64,000 nucleotides of DNA from Streptomyces sp. SAI-135 (GTDB lineage: Bacteria; Actinomycetota; Actinomycetes; Streptomycetales; Streptomycetaceae), in assembly GCF_029893805.1 (NCBI RefSeq), contig NZ_JARXYP010000002.1, forward strand, positions 7,626,001-7,690,000, given 5' to 3'. The translations under genes and the position numbers were made by a program. Shown here piece by piece: positions 26,487-35,226 of this stretch (within the stretch, counting starts at the first letter, position 1; each line of letters opens with the position of its first letter). A model generated the notes under the pieces. The model worked only from the letters and a program-made list of their open reading frames with translations. It had not been told where the DNA came from and ran no database searches.

Positions 26487-26570
26487 ATGCGGACCATGTT
26501 CACGCTCTGCCTGGTCGTCGTCCTCAGCGGCCTCGCGTACTTCATCGCCCTGGGGCTGATGCACCGATGA
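26487..26570 (+). CDS. 27-aa membrane peptide
   Basis: An ATG at 26487 opens a 27-aa frame, MRTMFTLCLVVVLSGL then AYFIALGLMHR, almost wholly one transmembrane helix. GGGAGG lies about ten bases upstream, and its stop overlaps the start of the next membrane protein (ATGA), the usual mark of a real coupled gene. It may be a small partner of that protein. Confidence 0.75.
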   Translation: MRTMFTLCLVVVLSGLAYFIALGLMHR

Positions 26571-27253
26571 CCACACGCACCCGCGGCTTCCTGCGCGACA
26601 ACGGTCTCGGCCTCGCCTTCGGCATCGGGTTCCTGCTGGCCCTCGCCGGACAGGCGATCGCGGGCTACGCCGATTTCAACAACCAGCTCACCACCGCGGG
26701 ACTCGCCCAGGTCGGCTTCGGCGAGTACCTCATGTCCTCCGACTTCGCGGTCGACGTGACCGAGAACTGGCAGTCGGAATACCTGCAGTTCTTCCTCTAC
26801 ATCACCGCGACCGTCTGGCTCCTCCAGCGCGGCTCGCCCGAGTCGAAGGAGATGCACAAGGCCGGGACGGAGTCCGACCGGGACCAGCAGGCCGGGCGGT
26901 ACGCCCACCGCGACTCCCCGCGCTGGGCCGCCGCCGGCGGACTGCGCCAGGGTCTCTACTCCCACTCCCTCGGGCTGGTCATGGGGGCCATCTTCGTCCT
27001 GTCGTGGCTGGCCCAGTCGATCGGCGGGGTCGCCGCCTACAACGAGGAGCAACTCCGCGAGCTCCAGGCGCCCGTGAGCTGGACCAGCTACATAGGCTCC
27101 GCGGACTTCTGGAGCCGCACCCTGCAGAACTGGCAGTCCGAACTCCTCGCGGTGGCCTCCATGGCCATCCTCTCCGTCTACCTCAGACAGCGCGGTTCAC
27201 CGGAGTCCAAGCCGGTCGGAGCGGCCCACACCTCGACGGGCGTCGAAGGATAG
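26567..27253 (+). CDS. Membrane protein with two internal repeats (DUF6766-like)
   Basis: 228-aa membrane protein built as a duplication. Each half has a hydrophobic span near its start (LGLAFGIGFLLALAGQAIAGY; LGLVMGAIFVLSWLAQSIGG), a middle segment ending NWQSE, a second span, and the closing motif QRGSPESK (about 88-95 and 210-217). I believe this is the DUF6766 family, of unknown function; the name is from memory. It starts in the stop codon of the 27-aa membrane peptide and lies downstream of the kinase and lipoprotein genes, all four probably co-transcribed. Confidence 0.88.
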   Translation: MTTRTRGFLRDNGLGLAFGIGFLLALAGQAIAGYADFNNQLTTAGLAQVGFGEYLMSSDFAVDVTENWQSEYLQFFLYITATVWLLQRGSPESKEMHKAGTESDRDQQAGRYAHRDSPRWAAAGGLRQGLYSHSLGLVMGAIFVLSWLAQSIGGVAAYNEEQLRELQAPVSWTSYIGSADFWSRTLQNWQSELLAVASMAILSVYLRQRGSPESKPVGAAHTSTGVEG

Positions 27254-27279
27254 GACCGCCCCGAAGGCGCCCCGAGGCC

Positions 27280-28779
27280 CTACTCGCCGTGCTCGTGCAC
27301 GTCGTTCGTCGCCGCAATCTTCCGCCACGACCTCGGCTGCGCGTGGGACTCAGCCGTCCTCGCGATGGACGCCCCCCGCGCCGCGGGCGCCGCCGGCTTC
27401 GACGGCTGGAACAGCCAGGTGTCGAACAGCCCGGCCAGCGGCTGCCCCGAGACCTCCTCGGCGTACCTCTGGAAGTCGGCGACCGAGGCGTTGCCGTACG
27501 CGTACTTCTGCGGCCAGCCCTTCAGCACCGCGAAGAACGCGTCGTCGCCGATCTCGTTGCGCAGCGCCTGGAGGGCCAGCGCCCCCCGGTCGTAGACGGC
27601 GATGTCGAACTGGTTCTCCGGCCCGGGGTCACCCGGCCTGACCGTCCAGAACGGGTCGTCGGCCGGGTGCGAGGAGTACACGTAGTCGGCGAGTTCTTGG
27701 GCCGTGCCCTCGTTCTCGTGCTCGGACCACAGCCACTGGGCGTACCGTGCGAAGCCCTCGTTGATCCAGATGTCCTTCCAGCCGCGCACGGACACCAGGT
27801 CGCCGTACCACTGGTGGGCCAACTCGTGCACCACCACGGAGGTGTTGGAGCCGTTGGCGAACTGGCGCGGGCTGTAGAAGGGCCGGGTCTGGGTCTCCAG
27901 GGCGTACCCGGTGTTCGTGTTCGGCACGTATCCGCCGAGCGCGTCGAAGGGGTACGGACCGAAGTAGCCGCTCAGCCAGTCGGCGATCTCCCCGGTCCGC
28001 TCGACGCTGGCCCGCGCGGCACCGTCGTTGGCGCCGAGGTCTTTGCTGTAGGCGTTGACGACGGGGATGCCGCTGTCGGTCGTGCCGGTCGACAGGTCGA
28101 AGCGGCCGACGGCGAGCGTCGCCAGGTAGGTGGCCTGCGGCTTGTCGGAGCGCCAGTTCCAGCGGGTCCAGCCCAGGCGCGAACTCGTCGACTGGAGCGT
28201 GCCGTTGGAGATGGCCTGGGTGCCGTCGGGCACCAGGACCGACACGTCGTAGGTGGCCTTGTCGAGCGGGTGGTCGTTGCTCGGGAACCACCACCAGGCG
28301 GCCTCGGGCTCGTTCGCCCCGACCCCGCCGTCCGCGGTGCGGTGCCAGCTCGTGAAGCCGTACGCCTGCTTCGACGACGGCACCCCGCGGTAGCGGACCA
28401 CCACGGTGGCGGACGTGCCCTTGGCCAGGGGCGACTTCGGCGTGATCTCCAGCTCGTGCTCGCCCGACGTGGCGAAGGACGCCTTCGCGCCGTTGACGCG
28501 TACCTCGCTCACGTCGAGCAGGAAGTCCAGGTCGAAGCGGGACAGGTCCTGTGTGGTGCGCGCCAGGAGGGTGGCGGTGCCCTCCAGTTCGTCCGTGGCC
28601 GGCTGGTACTTCAGCCGCAGGTCGTAGTGGGAGACGTCGTATCCGCCGTTGCCGTAGTCCGGGTAGTAGGGGTCGCCGACACCCGGAGCGCCGGGGGAGA
28701 AGCCGGCCGCCGACGCCGGGATCGCCAGCATCAGGGAGGCCGCCGCGAGTGCGCCCGGTGCGATGAGTCTGCGGTGCAC
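27280..28779 (-). CDS. Secreted M1-family aminopeptidase
   Basis: 499-aa zinc aminopeptidase with a Sec signal (VHRRLIAPGALAAASLMLAIPASA). The zinc site is complete: His318-Glu319-x2-His322 in VVHELAHQWYGD and Glu341 in NEGFARY, with 18 residues between. The GxMEN-type substrate loop is altered: the expected region reads GYALETQTRPFY, giving ALETQ, as seen in secreted actinobacterial M1 enzymes. It is shorter than aminopeptidase N, since the large C-terminal helical domain is missing. GTG 28779 has GGAG six bases upstream. It is divergent from the S15 peptidase gene. Confidence 0.93.
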   Translation of the reverse strand: MHRRLIAPGALAAASLMLAIPASAAGFSPGAPGVGDPYYPDYGNGGYDVSHYDLRLKYQPATDELEGTATLLARTTQDLSRFDLDFLLDVSEVRVNGAKASFATSGEHELEITPKSPLAKGTSATVVVRYRGVPSSKQAYGFTSWHRTADGGVGANEPEAAWWWFPSNDHPLDKATYDVSVLVPDGTQAISNGTLQSTSSRLGWTRWNWRSDKPQATYLATLAVGRFDLSTGTTDSGIPVVNAYSKDLGANDGAARASVERTGEIADWLSGYFGPYPFDALGGYVPNTNTGYALETQTRPFYSPRQFANGSNTSVVVHELAHQWYGDLVSVRGWKDIWINEGFARYAQWLWSEHENEGTAQELADYVYSSHPADDPFWTVRPGDPGPENQFDIAVYDRGALALQALRNEIGDDAFFAVLKGWPQKYAYGNASVADFQRYAEEVSGQPLAGLFDTWLFQPSKPAAPAARGASIARTAESHAQPRSWRKIAATNDVHEHGE

Positions 28780-28940
28780 GAAAGCTCCAAGTCGTAGGGG
28801 CACGAGGTCTGTTCGCAGCCTATTCACCACCTGTGAGCTGGATGTGTCCACGGCCACCCCTGTCACACGATCGCCATTCGGCCGTCACGGACTCAAGGGG
28901 CCCTCTTTTGTACGGGAGTTGACCGCAGTACCGTCCGCGC

Positions 28941-30908
28941 ATGTCGATACGCACGCGCTTCACGACCTGGAGACCGCTCGCGACCGCCACCGCGGCCACC
29001 GCCGCCCTGCTGGCGACCTTCCTCGCACCCGCGACCGCCGAGGCCGCCTCCCCGAGGGAGAGCCAACCCGTCTACTCGTACGAGAACGCCGTCCGCGAGG
29101 CCGTCTGGGTGGACACCCGGCTCGACGGCGACGGGGACGGCAGGACCGACCGCGTCGCCGTCGACATCGTCCGGCCCCGCGAACCCGCCAGGCAGGGCCG
29201 CAAGGTGCCGGTCATCATGGATGCCAGCCCGTACTACTCCTGCTGCGGCCGCGGCAACGAGAGCCAGCTGAAGACGTACGACGCGAACGGCAACGTCGTC
29301 CGGATGCCGCTGTTCTACGACAACTACTTCGTGCCCCGCGGCTACGCCTTCGTCGGCGTCGACCTCGCCGGCACCAACCGCTCCGACGGCTGTGTGGACG
29401 TCGGCGGCCGCTCCGACGTCCAGTCCGCCAAGGCGGTCGTCGACTGGTTGAACGGCCGGGGCACCGCCTACACGACCCGCACGGGCGCCACGAAGGCCAA
29501 GGCAGGCTGGACCAACGGCAGAACCGGCATGATCGGCAAGAGCTGGGACGGCACCATCGCCAACGGCGTCGCCGCCACCGGCGTGCAGGGCCTGAAGACC
29601 ATCGTCCCGATCAGCGCCATCTCCACCTGGTACGACTACTACTTCGCCCAGGGCGCCCCGCTCTACGACTCCGGCCCCGACTGGCTCTCCGACTACGTCG
29701 ACAGCCCCGACGCCCGCGCCAAGTGCGCCGCCGTCCAGCAGAAACTTGTCGACCAGGCCCCCCGCACCGGCGACTGGACCCCGCTGTGGACCGAGCGCGA
29801 CTACGTGAAGGACGCGCGCAAGGTCAAGGCCAGCGTCTTCCTCGTGCACGGCATGCAGGACCTCAACGTCCGCCTCCAGCACGTCGGTCCGTGGTGGGAC
29901 GCCCTCGCGAAGAACGGCGTAGAGCGCAAGATCTGGCTCTCCCAGACCGGACACGTCGACCCCTTCGACTTCCGGCGCGCGGAATGGGTCGACACCCTGC
30001 ACCGCTGGTTCGACCACGAGCTCCTCGGCTACGACAACGGCATCGACCGCGAGCCCATGGCCGACATCGAACGCCGGCCCGACCAGTGGGTCACCTCCAA
30101 GTCCTGGCCCCCGCGCGGCACTTCGGCCACCACCGTGCGCCCCGCGCAGGGCACCTCGCCCGGCGTGGGCACCCTCGGCCTCAGCAAGGCCAAGGGCACC
30201 GAGACCTTCACCGACGACCCGGCGCTCAGCGAGACCGACTGGGCCGCACGGATCGACACCGCCACCCCCGACAAGGCGGGCTTCACCACCGGCACCCTCA
30301 CCAGGGACCTCCGCCTGTCCGGCTCCTCCAAGGTGACCGTCACCGCGACGCCGACCACCTCGACGGCCCATCTCTCCGCCGTCCTCGTGGACCTCGGCCC
30401 CGACACCATCCGCGACTACGCGGCGAGCGGCGAGGGCATCACCACGCTCACCGACCGCACCTGCTGGGGTGCGAGCACCGCCGGAGACAGCGCCTGCTTC
30501 AAGCGGACACAGGCCAGGACCACCGCCGTCGACTACACAGTGGTCAGCCGCGGCTGGGCCGACCTCGGCACCTACGCCGACCCCGGCAAGGGCGTCCCGC
30601 TCACCCCGGGCAAGGCCTACACCCTCACCCTCGACCTCGGAGCCACGGACCACGTCGTGCCGGCCGGCCACCGTCTCGCCCTGATCGTCGCGGGCACCGA
30701 CAGGGACCTCATCGACCCGCCGTCCACCAGGCCCACCCTCACGATCGACCTCGCCCGCACCTCGGCCCGCGTCCCGCTGGTCGGCGGCGCCGCCGCGTTC
30801 GCGCACGCGACGAAGGGCGCCGGGGCGGCCGTAGCACGCGAGGCGGGAGCCCTCGACGGTGTCCGGGCCCCGCGCACCGCCCAGCGCGTCCCGGAGGCAG
30901 GACGGTGA
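28941..30908 (+). CDS. Secreted Xaa-Pro dipeptidyl-peptidase (S15 family)
   Basis: 655-aa alpha/beta hydrolase of the CocE/PepX (S15) family with a signal peptide ending near ATAEAAS (about residue 36). The catalytic triad can be placed at Ser201 (GKSWDGT), Asp307 (GMQDLNV) and His338 (TGHVDPF). The C-terminal third is the jelly-roll domain of the family (PDTIRDYA; VVPAGHRLALIVAG). It likely removes X-Pro dipeptides from extracellular peptides. No good ribosome site lies just before ATG 28941; GGGAG is 17 bases away. The M14 carboxypeptidase gene overlaps its stop by four bases. Confidence 0.93.
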   Translation: MSIRTRFTTWRPLATATAATAALLATFLAPATAEAASPRESQPVYSYENAVREAVWVDTRLDGDGDGRTDRVAVDIVRPREPARQGRKVPVIMDASPYYSCCGRGNESQLKTYDANGNVVRMPLFYDNYFVPRGYAFVGVDLAGTNRSDGCVDVGGRSDVQSAKAVVDWLNGRGTAYTTRTGATKAKAGWTNGRTGMIGKSWDGTIANGVAATGVQGLKTIVPISAISTWYDYYFAQGAPLYDSGPDWLSDYVDSPDARAKCAAVQQKLVDQAPRTGDWTPLWTERDYVKDARKVKASVFLVHGMQDLNVRLQHVGPWWDALAKNGVERKIWLSQTGHVDPFDFRRAEWVDTLHRWFDHELLGYDNGIDREPMADIERRPDQWVTSKSWPPRGTSATTVRPAQGTSPGVGTLGLSKAKGTETFTDDPALSETDWAARIDTATPDKAGFTTGTLTRDLRLSGSSKVTVTATPTTSTAHLSAVLVDLGPDTIRDYAASGEGITTLTDRTCWGASTAGDSACFKRTQARTTAVDYTVVSRGWADLGTYADPGKGVPLTPGKAYTLTLDLGATDHVVPAGHRLALIVAGTDRDLIDPPSTRPTLTIDLARTSARVPLVGGAAAFAHATKGAGAAVAREAGALDGVRAPRTAQRVPEAGR

Positions 30909-32143
30909 TCCGGGCGGTCACCGCGAGCGTGGCGGCGCTCGCCGCCTCCCTGGTCGCGGCACCGGCCGAAGCCGGCGAGGCCCCGCCCCGCACCGGCTTC
31001 GAGCAGTCGGCCGGCGCCCGCTGGACGAGCGAGGGCGAGGAACAGGACTTCCTCACCCGGGTCGACCGGGCGAGCGGCCGGGTCCTGGTGGACCGCATCG
31101 GCACCACGAAACAGGGCCGCCCGCTCCAGCTCGTGCGGATCGGCGCCCGTCACGCCCAGAACAAGGTCCTGCTCGTGTGCAGCCAGCACGGCGACGAACC
31201 CTCCGGCCGCGAGGCCTGTCTCAGCAAGGTCCGCGACCTGGCCTACGCGAAGGACGCCCGCACCCGGCGCTTCCTCGACCGCACCACCGTGCTGGTCGTG
31301 CCCACCGCCAACCCGGACGGCCGGGCCGCCGACACCCGCGGCAACAGCGACGGCGTCGACATCAACCGCGACCACCTCGCCCTCGCCACCGCCGAGGCCC
31401 GCGCCATGGCGAAGGTCGTACGGGACCGGCGCCCGGACGTGATCTACGACCTGCACGAGTACTCCGCCACACCCCGCTACTACGACAAGGACCTCTTCGA
31501 CCTCTGGCCCCGCAACCTCAACACCGACGAGGCCGTCCACGACGAGGCCGAGACCCTGTCGCGGGCGTACGTACGACCGGCCGCCGAAGACGCCGGGTAC
31601 TCGACCGGCACGTACGGCATCTGGACCGACCCGGTCACCGGCGACCCCCTCAGACAGGTCGCCGGTGACGGTCAGGAACGCATCCTGCGCAACATGTCCG
31701 GCGTCAAGCACGCGATCGGCCTGCTGATCGAGAGCAGGGTCGAACCGCTCGCGGACCCGGACCCGGCGCGCAACAACCGGCGTCGGGTGGACTCCCAACT
31801 GGCCGCGTTGAAAGGCCTGTTCGGGTTCGCCGAGGAGCGCCGCGGCCGGATCGAGAAGGCCACCACCGAGGCCCGCCACCGGCCCCCGGCCGGACCCGTC
31901 TTCCTCGGCGGCGCCGACAACGACCCACCCGAACCCGCCGAGGTGATGCAGGACCCGCCCTGCGGCTACCGGCTCACCGACGCCCAGTACACGGAGGTGA
32001 AGGACGAACTCGCCCTGCACGGGGTGCGGTCCAGGGGCACCTACGTCCCCCTGGACCAGCCCCTGCGCGCCCTCGTCCCGCTGCTCCTCGACGAACGCGC
32101 GCCGTACCACCTGACGGCCGGGGAGCCCGACACCGGCTGCTGA
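30905..32143 (+). CDS. Secreted M14 zinc carboxypeptidase
   Basis: 412-aa exported metallopeptidase. A signal peptide (VIRAVTASVAALAASLVAAPAEA) is followed by the M14 fold: zinc ligands His95 and Glu98 in SQHGDEPSGRE, His184 in DLHEY, and the catalytic Glu276 in LIESRV; NPDGRAADTRGN and DINRDH are the substrate-pocket landmarks. GTG 30905 overlaps the S15 peptidase stop (GTGA), so both are made together. With the divergent M1 aminopeptidase they form an extracellular peptide-trimming set. Confidence 0.92.
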   Translation: MIRAVTASVAALAASLVAAPAEAGEAPPRTGFEQSAGARWTSEGEEQDFLTRVDRASGRVLVDRIGTTKQGRPLQLVRIGARHAQNKVLLVCSQHGDEPSGREACLSKVRDLAYAKDARTRRFLDRTTVLVVPTANPDGRAADTRGNSDGVDINRDHLALATAEARAMAKVVRDRRPDVIYDLHEYSATPRYYDKDLFDLWPRNLNTDEAVHDEAETLSRAYVRPAAEDAGYSTGTYGIWTDPVTGDPLRQVAGDGQERILRNMSGVKHAIGLLIESRVEPLADPDPARNNRRRVDSQLAALKGLFGFAEERRGRIEKATTEARHRPPAGPVFLGGADNDPPEPAEVMQDPPCGYRLTDAQYTEVKDELALHGVRSRGTYVPLDQPLRALVPLLLDERAPYHLTAGEPDTGC

Positions 32144-32198
32144 ATCGGTCGAGATCTGCGGCACCTGTGGTAGGTCCTGGGGAACTGTGTGAAAACCG

Positions 32199-32204
32199 GG
32201 GTAT
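32199..32204 (+). promoter_or_regulatory. Possible SigB-type -10 element before the BCCT transporter
   Basis: GGGTAT lies 28 bases before the transporter start, the right place for a -10 box. GGGTAT is the -10 of osmotic/stress sigma B type promoters in Streptomyces. The matching -35 (GnnT at 14-16 bases) is not clear; GGAAC at 32181-32185 is nearby instead. Confidence 0.3.
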
Positions 32205-32231
32205 CCACCGCTCCAGGGGAAGGCGCCGCAG

Positions 32232-33932
32232 ATGACTGAAGACCTGAAGAAGAGAGGCGGCCGAGGATTTCCCGCGGGCATTCTCGGCCACGAGACCGAC
32301 CGGGTGGTGTTCGGTGTCACCGCCGTCATCACCCTGGCCTTCGTGATCTGGGGCTGGACGGCGACGGACTCCCTGGAGGACGTCTCCACCACCCTGCTGA
32401 GCGGACTGATCCACAACGGCGGCTGGGCCTTCATGCTGGCCGCCTCGTGCTTCGTGGTGTTCGCCCTGTGGCTCGCGATGAGCCGCTACGGCCGCATCCA
32501 CCTCGGCGCCGAGGGCGAGGAGCCCGAGTTCAGGACGGTGTCCTGGGTGGCGATGATGTTCAGCGCCGGCATGGGGATCGGCCTGATGTTCTACGGCGTC
32601 AGCGAGCCCCTGTCGCACTACACGACCCCGCCCCCGGGCACGAGTCCCGCCAACTCCGGTGAACGCATGGAGACGGCGATGGCCACGACCCTCTTCCACT
32701 GGACGCTGCATCCCTGGGCGATCTACGCGGTGGTGGGGCTCGGCATCGCCTACAGCACCTTCCGCAAGCGCCGGCGCCAGACCATCAGCGCCGTGTTCAC
32801 CCCCCTCATCGGGGAGAAGCACGCCAACGGCGCCGCCGGCCGGGTGATCGACATCCTCGCGATCATCGCCACCGTCTTCGGCTCCGCGGCCTCCCTCGGC
32901 CTCGGTGCCCTCCAGATCGGCTCCGGTTTCCAGGAGCTGGACTGGATGGACGACGTCAGCACCGGTCTGCTCGTCACGATCATCGCCGTGCTGACCCTGG
33001 CCTTCGTGCTGTCGGCCGTCTCCGGCATCGAGCGGGGCATCCAGTGGCTGTCCAACACCAACATGGTGCTCGCGCTGGTCCTCGCGGTGTTCGTGTTCGT
33101 CGCGGGCCCCACGATCATCGTGCTCGACCTGCTGCCCACCTCGATCTTCTCCTACCTCGGCGACCTGCCCCAGCTCGCCGGCCGCACCGAGGCCAGCGGC
33201 GGCAAGGGAGTGGCGGACTGGCTCGGCAGCTGGACCGTCTTCTACTGGGCCTGGTGGATCTCCTGGACGCCCTTCGTCGGCATGTTCATCGCCCGCATCA
33301 GCCGCGGCCGCACCATCCGGCAGTTCGTCGGCGGCGTCATCCTCGTGCCCAGCACGGTCAGCCTCGTCTGGTTCGCGATCTTCGGCGGTACGGCCATGAA
33401 GCTCAAGGAGGGCGGCGCGCTCGGCGGCGAGGACACCCCCGAGGGCCAACTCTTCGGCGTCCTCCAGGAGTTCCCCGTCGCCACCGTGACCAGCCTGCTC
33501 GTGATGATCCTGGTCGGCATCTTCTTCGTCTCCGGCGCCGACGCCGCGTCCATCGTGATGGGTACGCTCTCCCAGAAGGGCGCCCTCGAACCCGGCCGTT
33601 TCGTCGTCGTGTTCTGGGGCGTGGTCACCGGAGCCGTCGCCGCCATCATGCTGCTCGTCGGCAGCGGCCAGGGCGACGCGCTCACCGGACTGCAGAACCT
33701 CACGATCCTGGCCGCCGCGCCCTTCGTCCTCGTGATGATCGGCATGTGCGTGGCCCTCCTGCGCGACCTGCGCCGCGACCCGGTCATCGTGCGTGGCGAG
33801 ATGGGCTCCGAGGCCGTCGAACTGGCCGTGATCGAGGGCCACCGCAAGTACGACGGCGACTTCGGCATCCAGATCGGCCCGGGCCCCGGCACCGAGACGG
33901 AGGGCGACCCGCTGGGCCACGACCACAGCTGA
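32232..33932 (+). CDS. BCCT-family betaine/choline/carnitine transporter
   Basis: 566-aa transporter with twelve predicted spans. The family hallmarks are present: MMFSAGMGIGLMFYGVSEPL (the glycine-rich unwound helix) and the Trp-rich helix WAWWISWTPFVGMFIARISRGRTIR in the second half. BCCT carriers take up glycine betaine or related quaternary amines with Na+ or H+, usually as osmoprotectants. The long C-terminus is hydrophilic and acidic, ending GHDHS, and may regulate transport. GGGGAAGG lies upstream of ATG 32232. A hairpin terminator follows, so it is a single-gene unit. Confidence 0.95.
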   Translation: MTEDLKKRGGRGFPAGILGHETDRVVFGVTAVITLAFVIWGWTATDSLEDVSTTLLSGLIHNGGWAFMLAASCFVVFALWLAMSRYGRIHLGAEGEEPEFRTVSWVAMMFSAGMGIGLMFYGVSEPLSHYTTPPPGTSPANSGERMETAMATTLFHWTLHPWAIYAVVGLGIAYSTFRKRRRQTISAVFTPLIGEKHANGAAGRVIDILAIIATVFGSAASLGLGALQIGSGFQELDWMDDVSTGLLVTIIAVLTLAFVLSAVSGIERGIQWLSNTNMVLALVLAVFVFVAGPTIIVLDLLPTSIFSYLGDLPQLAGRTEASGGKGVADWLGSWTVFYWAWWISWTPFVGMFIARISRGRTIRQFVGGVILVPSTVSLVWFAIFGGTAMKLKEGGALGGEDTPEGQLFGVLQEFPVATVTSLLVMILVGIFFVSGADAASIVMGTLSQKGALEPGRFVVVFWGVVTGAVAAIMLLVGSGQGDALTGLQNLTILAAAPFVLVMIGMCVALLRDLRRDPVIVRGEMGSEAVELAVIEGHRKYDGDFGIQIGPGPGTETEGDPLGHDHS

Positions 33933-33948
33933 GCACGGGGCAACGCCG

Positions 33949-33977
33949 GGAGGAGGCGAGCCCCGTCCGCCTCCTCC
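33949..33977 (+). terminator. Terminator after the BCCT transporter gene
   Basis: GGAGGAGGCG (33949-33958) pairs with CGCCTCCTCC (33968-33977), a perfect 10-bp stem with a 9-base loop, 17 bases after the stop. Confidence 0.7.
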
Positions 33978-34148
33978 GCGCCCACGGTCACCCCCTCTCC
34001 GGACGGTCCCCCTTCGACCATGCGTACGCCGGGCACGCCGGACCGCGCCACCAACTCCTCGCGGCCGTCGGGCGCTTGTGCCGCACCGCGTCGGCGGAAT
34101 GAACCCGTGCCGCGCTCATACCGGCCCGAAGCCGGGAATACTCACACC

Positions 34149-35177
34149 ATGTCTGCCGCATACGCGACCTTCGGCCTGGCACCGGCGATGCGTGCCGGTG
34201 GAGTCCTCGCCAACGGAGACTTCCAGGTGCACCGGGACTTCGTGGACTTCATCGTCGACGGCCGCCCGCTCCTCTTCCAGCTCTCCGACCTCGACGCCGT
34301 CTCCCCCCTCGCCTCCGACGTCCCGCCCGCCATCTTCACCGCCCAGGTCCGCAGCCTCCTGGGCGAGACGGACGCCCCGCTTCCGGACGGTCGTCATGTC
34401 GTCTACGGCTGCCCCGAGTGCGAGGACCTCGCCTGCGGTGCCGTCACCGCCGTCATCGAGCGGGACGGCGAGGACGTCATCTGGCGCGACTTCGCCTGGC
34501 AGACCGAGGAGGCCGTGGACCTCCAGCTCAACGGCTACCACGGCATCGGGCCGTTCCGCTTCCGGGGCGCCGAGTACCGCGCGGCGCTCGCCTCCCTGCT
34601 CCAGAGTGCCGCCGAGACGGAGGGCGGCCGCCGCCGCGTCCTGCTCGTCGGCGCCCGCGTCGCCGTCCTCGCCAAGCTCGCCGCCGCCCTGCGTGCCATC
34701 GGCATCGGCGCCGACATCACCCGCGAGGTGGGATCCGTCCACGCCGACGAACTGCGCGGTTACGGCGCCGTCGCCTTCGGCCGCGCGGTCACCGAGGAGG
34801 AACGGGCCGCCGTACGCCGCTCCTTCGAACGCGCCGGCGTCGACGTGGCCTACGTCGACGGGCTCGCCCCGATCGTCCCGCTGCTCGTGGCCCAGATAGA
34901 GCACGCCCTGGACCGCAGCCCGGTCGCACAGCGCCGGCTGACCCGCCTGGTCGTCGCCGACGGCGAGGCCGGCGTCGAGGTCACCTCGCCGTGCCGGGTG
35001 CGTCTGACGGCGTACCGCCTCGACCGGCTGTACCGCACCCACGCCCACGAGGTCTTCGACGGCGTCCTGGAGGCCGGCAGGCACCGGATCGCCCTGGACC
35101 CGAAGGCGGTCAGGGGGGAGTCCTTCGTGGTGGCGCGGACCTCGACAAGTGTGCTGGTGGAGGCGATGGCGCGCTGA
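34149..35177 (+). CDS. Conserved actinobacterial protein of unknown function (CPEC motif)
   Basis: 342-aa protein I do not recognise by function; homologues are often called oxidoreductase without clear grounds. The N-terminal half has YGCPECEDLACGAV with Cys88, Cys91 and Cys96, a possible metal site, and FAWQTE. The C-terminal half has a Rossmann-like pattern (RRRVLLVGARVAVLAKLAAALRAIG, about 156-180) and a closing beta-rich segment. No signal peptide or membrane span. ATG 34149 has only a weak ribosome site. It precedes the ABC-F gene by 49 bases and may share its transcript. Confidence 0.75.
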   Translation: MSAAYATFGLAPAMRAGGVLANGDFQVHRDFVDFIVDGRPLLFQLSDLDAVSPLASDVPPAIFTAQVRSLLGETDAPLPDGRHVVYGCPECEDLACGAVTAVIERDGEDVIWRDFAWQTEEAVDLQLNGYHGIGPFRFRGAEYRAALASLLQSAAETEGGRRRVLLVGARVAVLAKLAAALRAIGIGADITREVGSVHADELRGYGAVAFGRAVTEEERAAVRRSFERAGVDVAYVDGLAPIVPLLVAQIEHALDRSPVAQRRLTRLVVADGEAGVEVTSPCRVRLTAYRLDRLYRTHAHEVFDGVLEAGRHRIALDPKAVRGESFVVARTSTSVLVEAMAR

Positions 35178-35226
35178 GAGACCGGGGAGCGTCCGGTCCG
35201 GGGCGGCCACTAGGATCGACGGTCTG

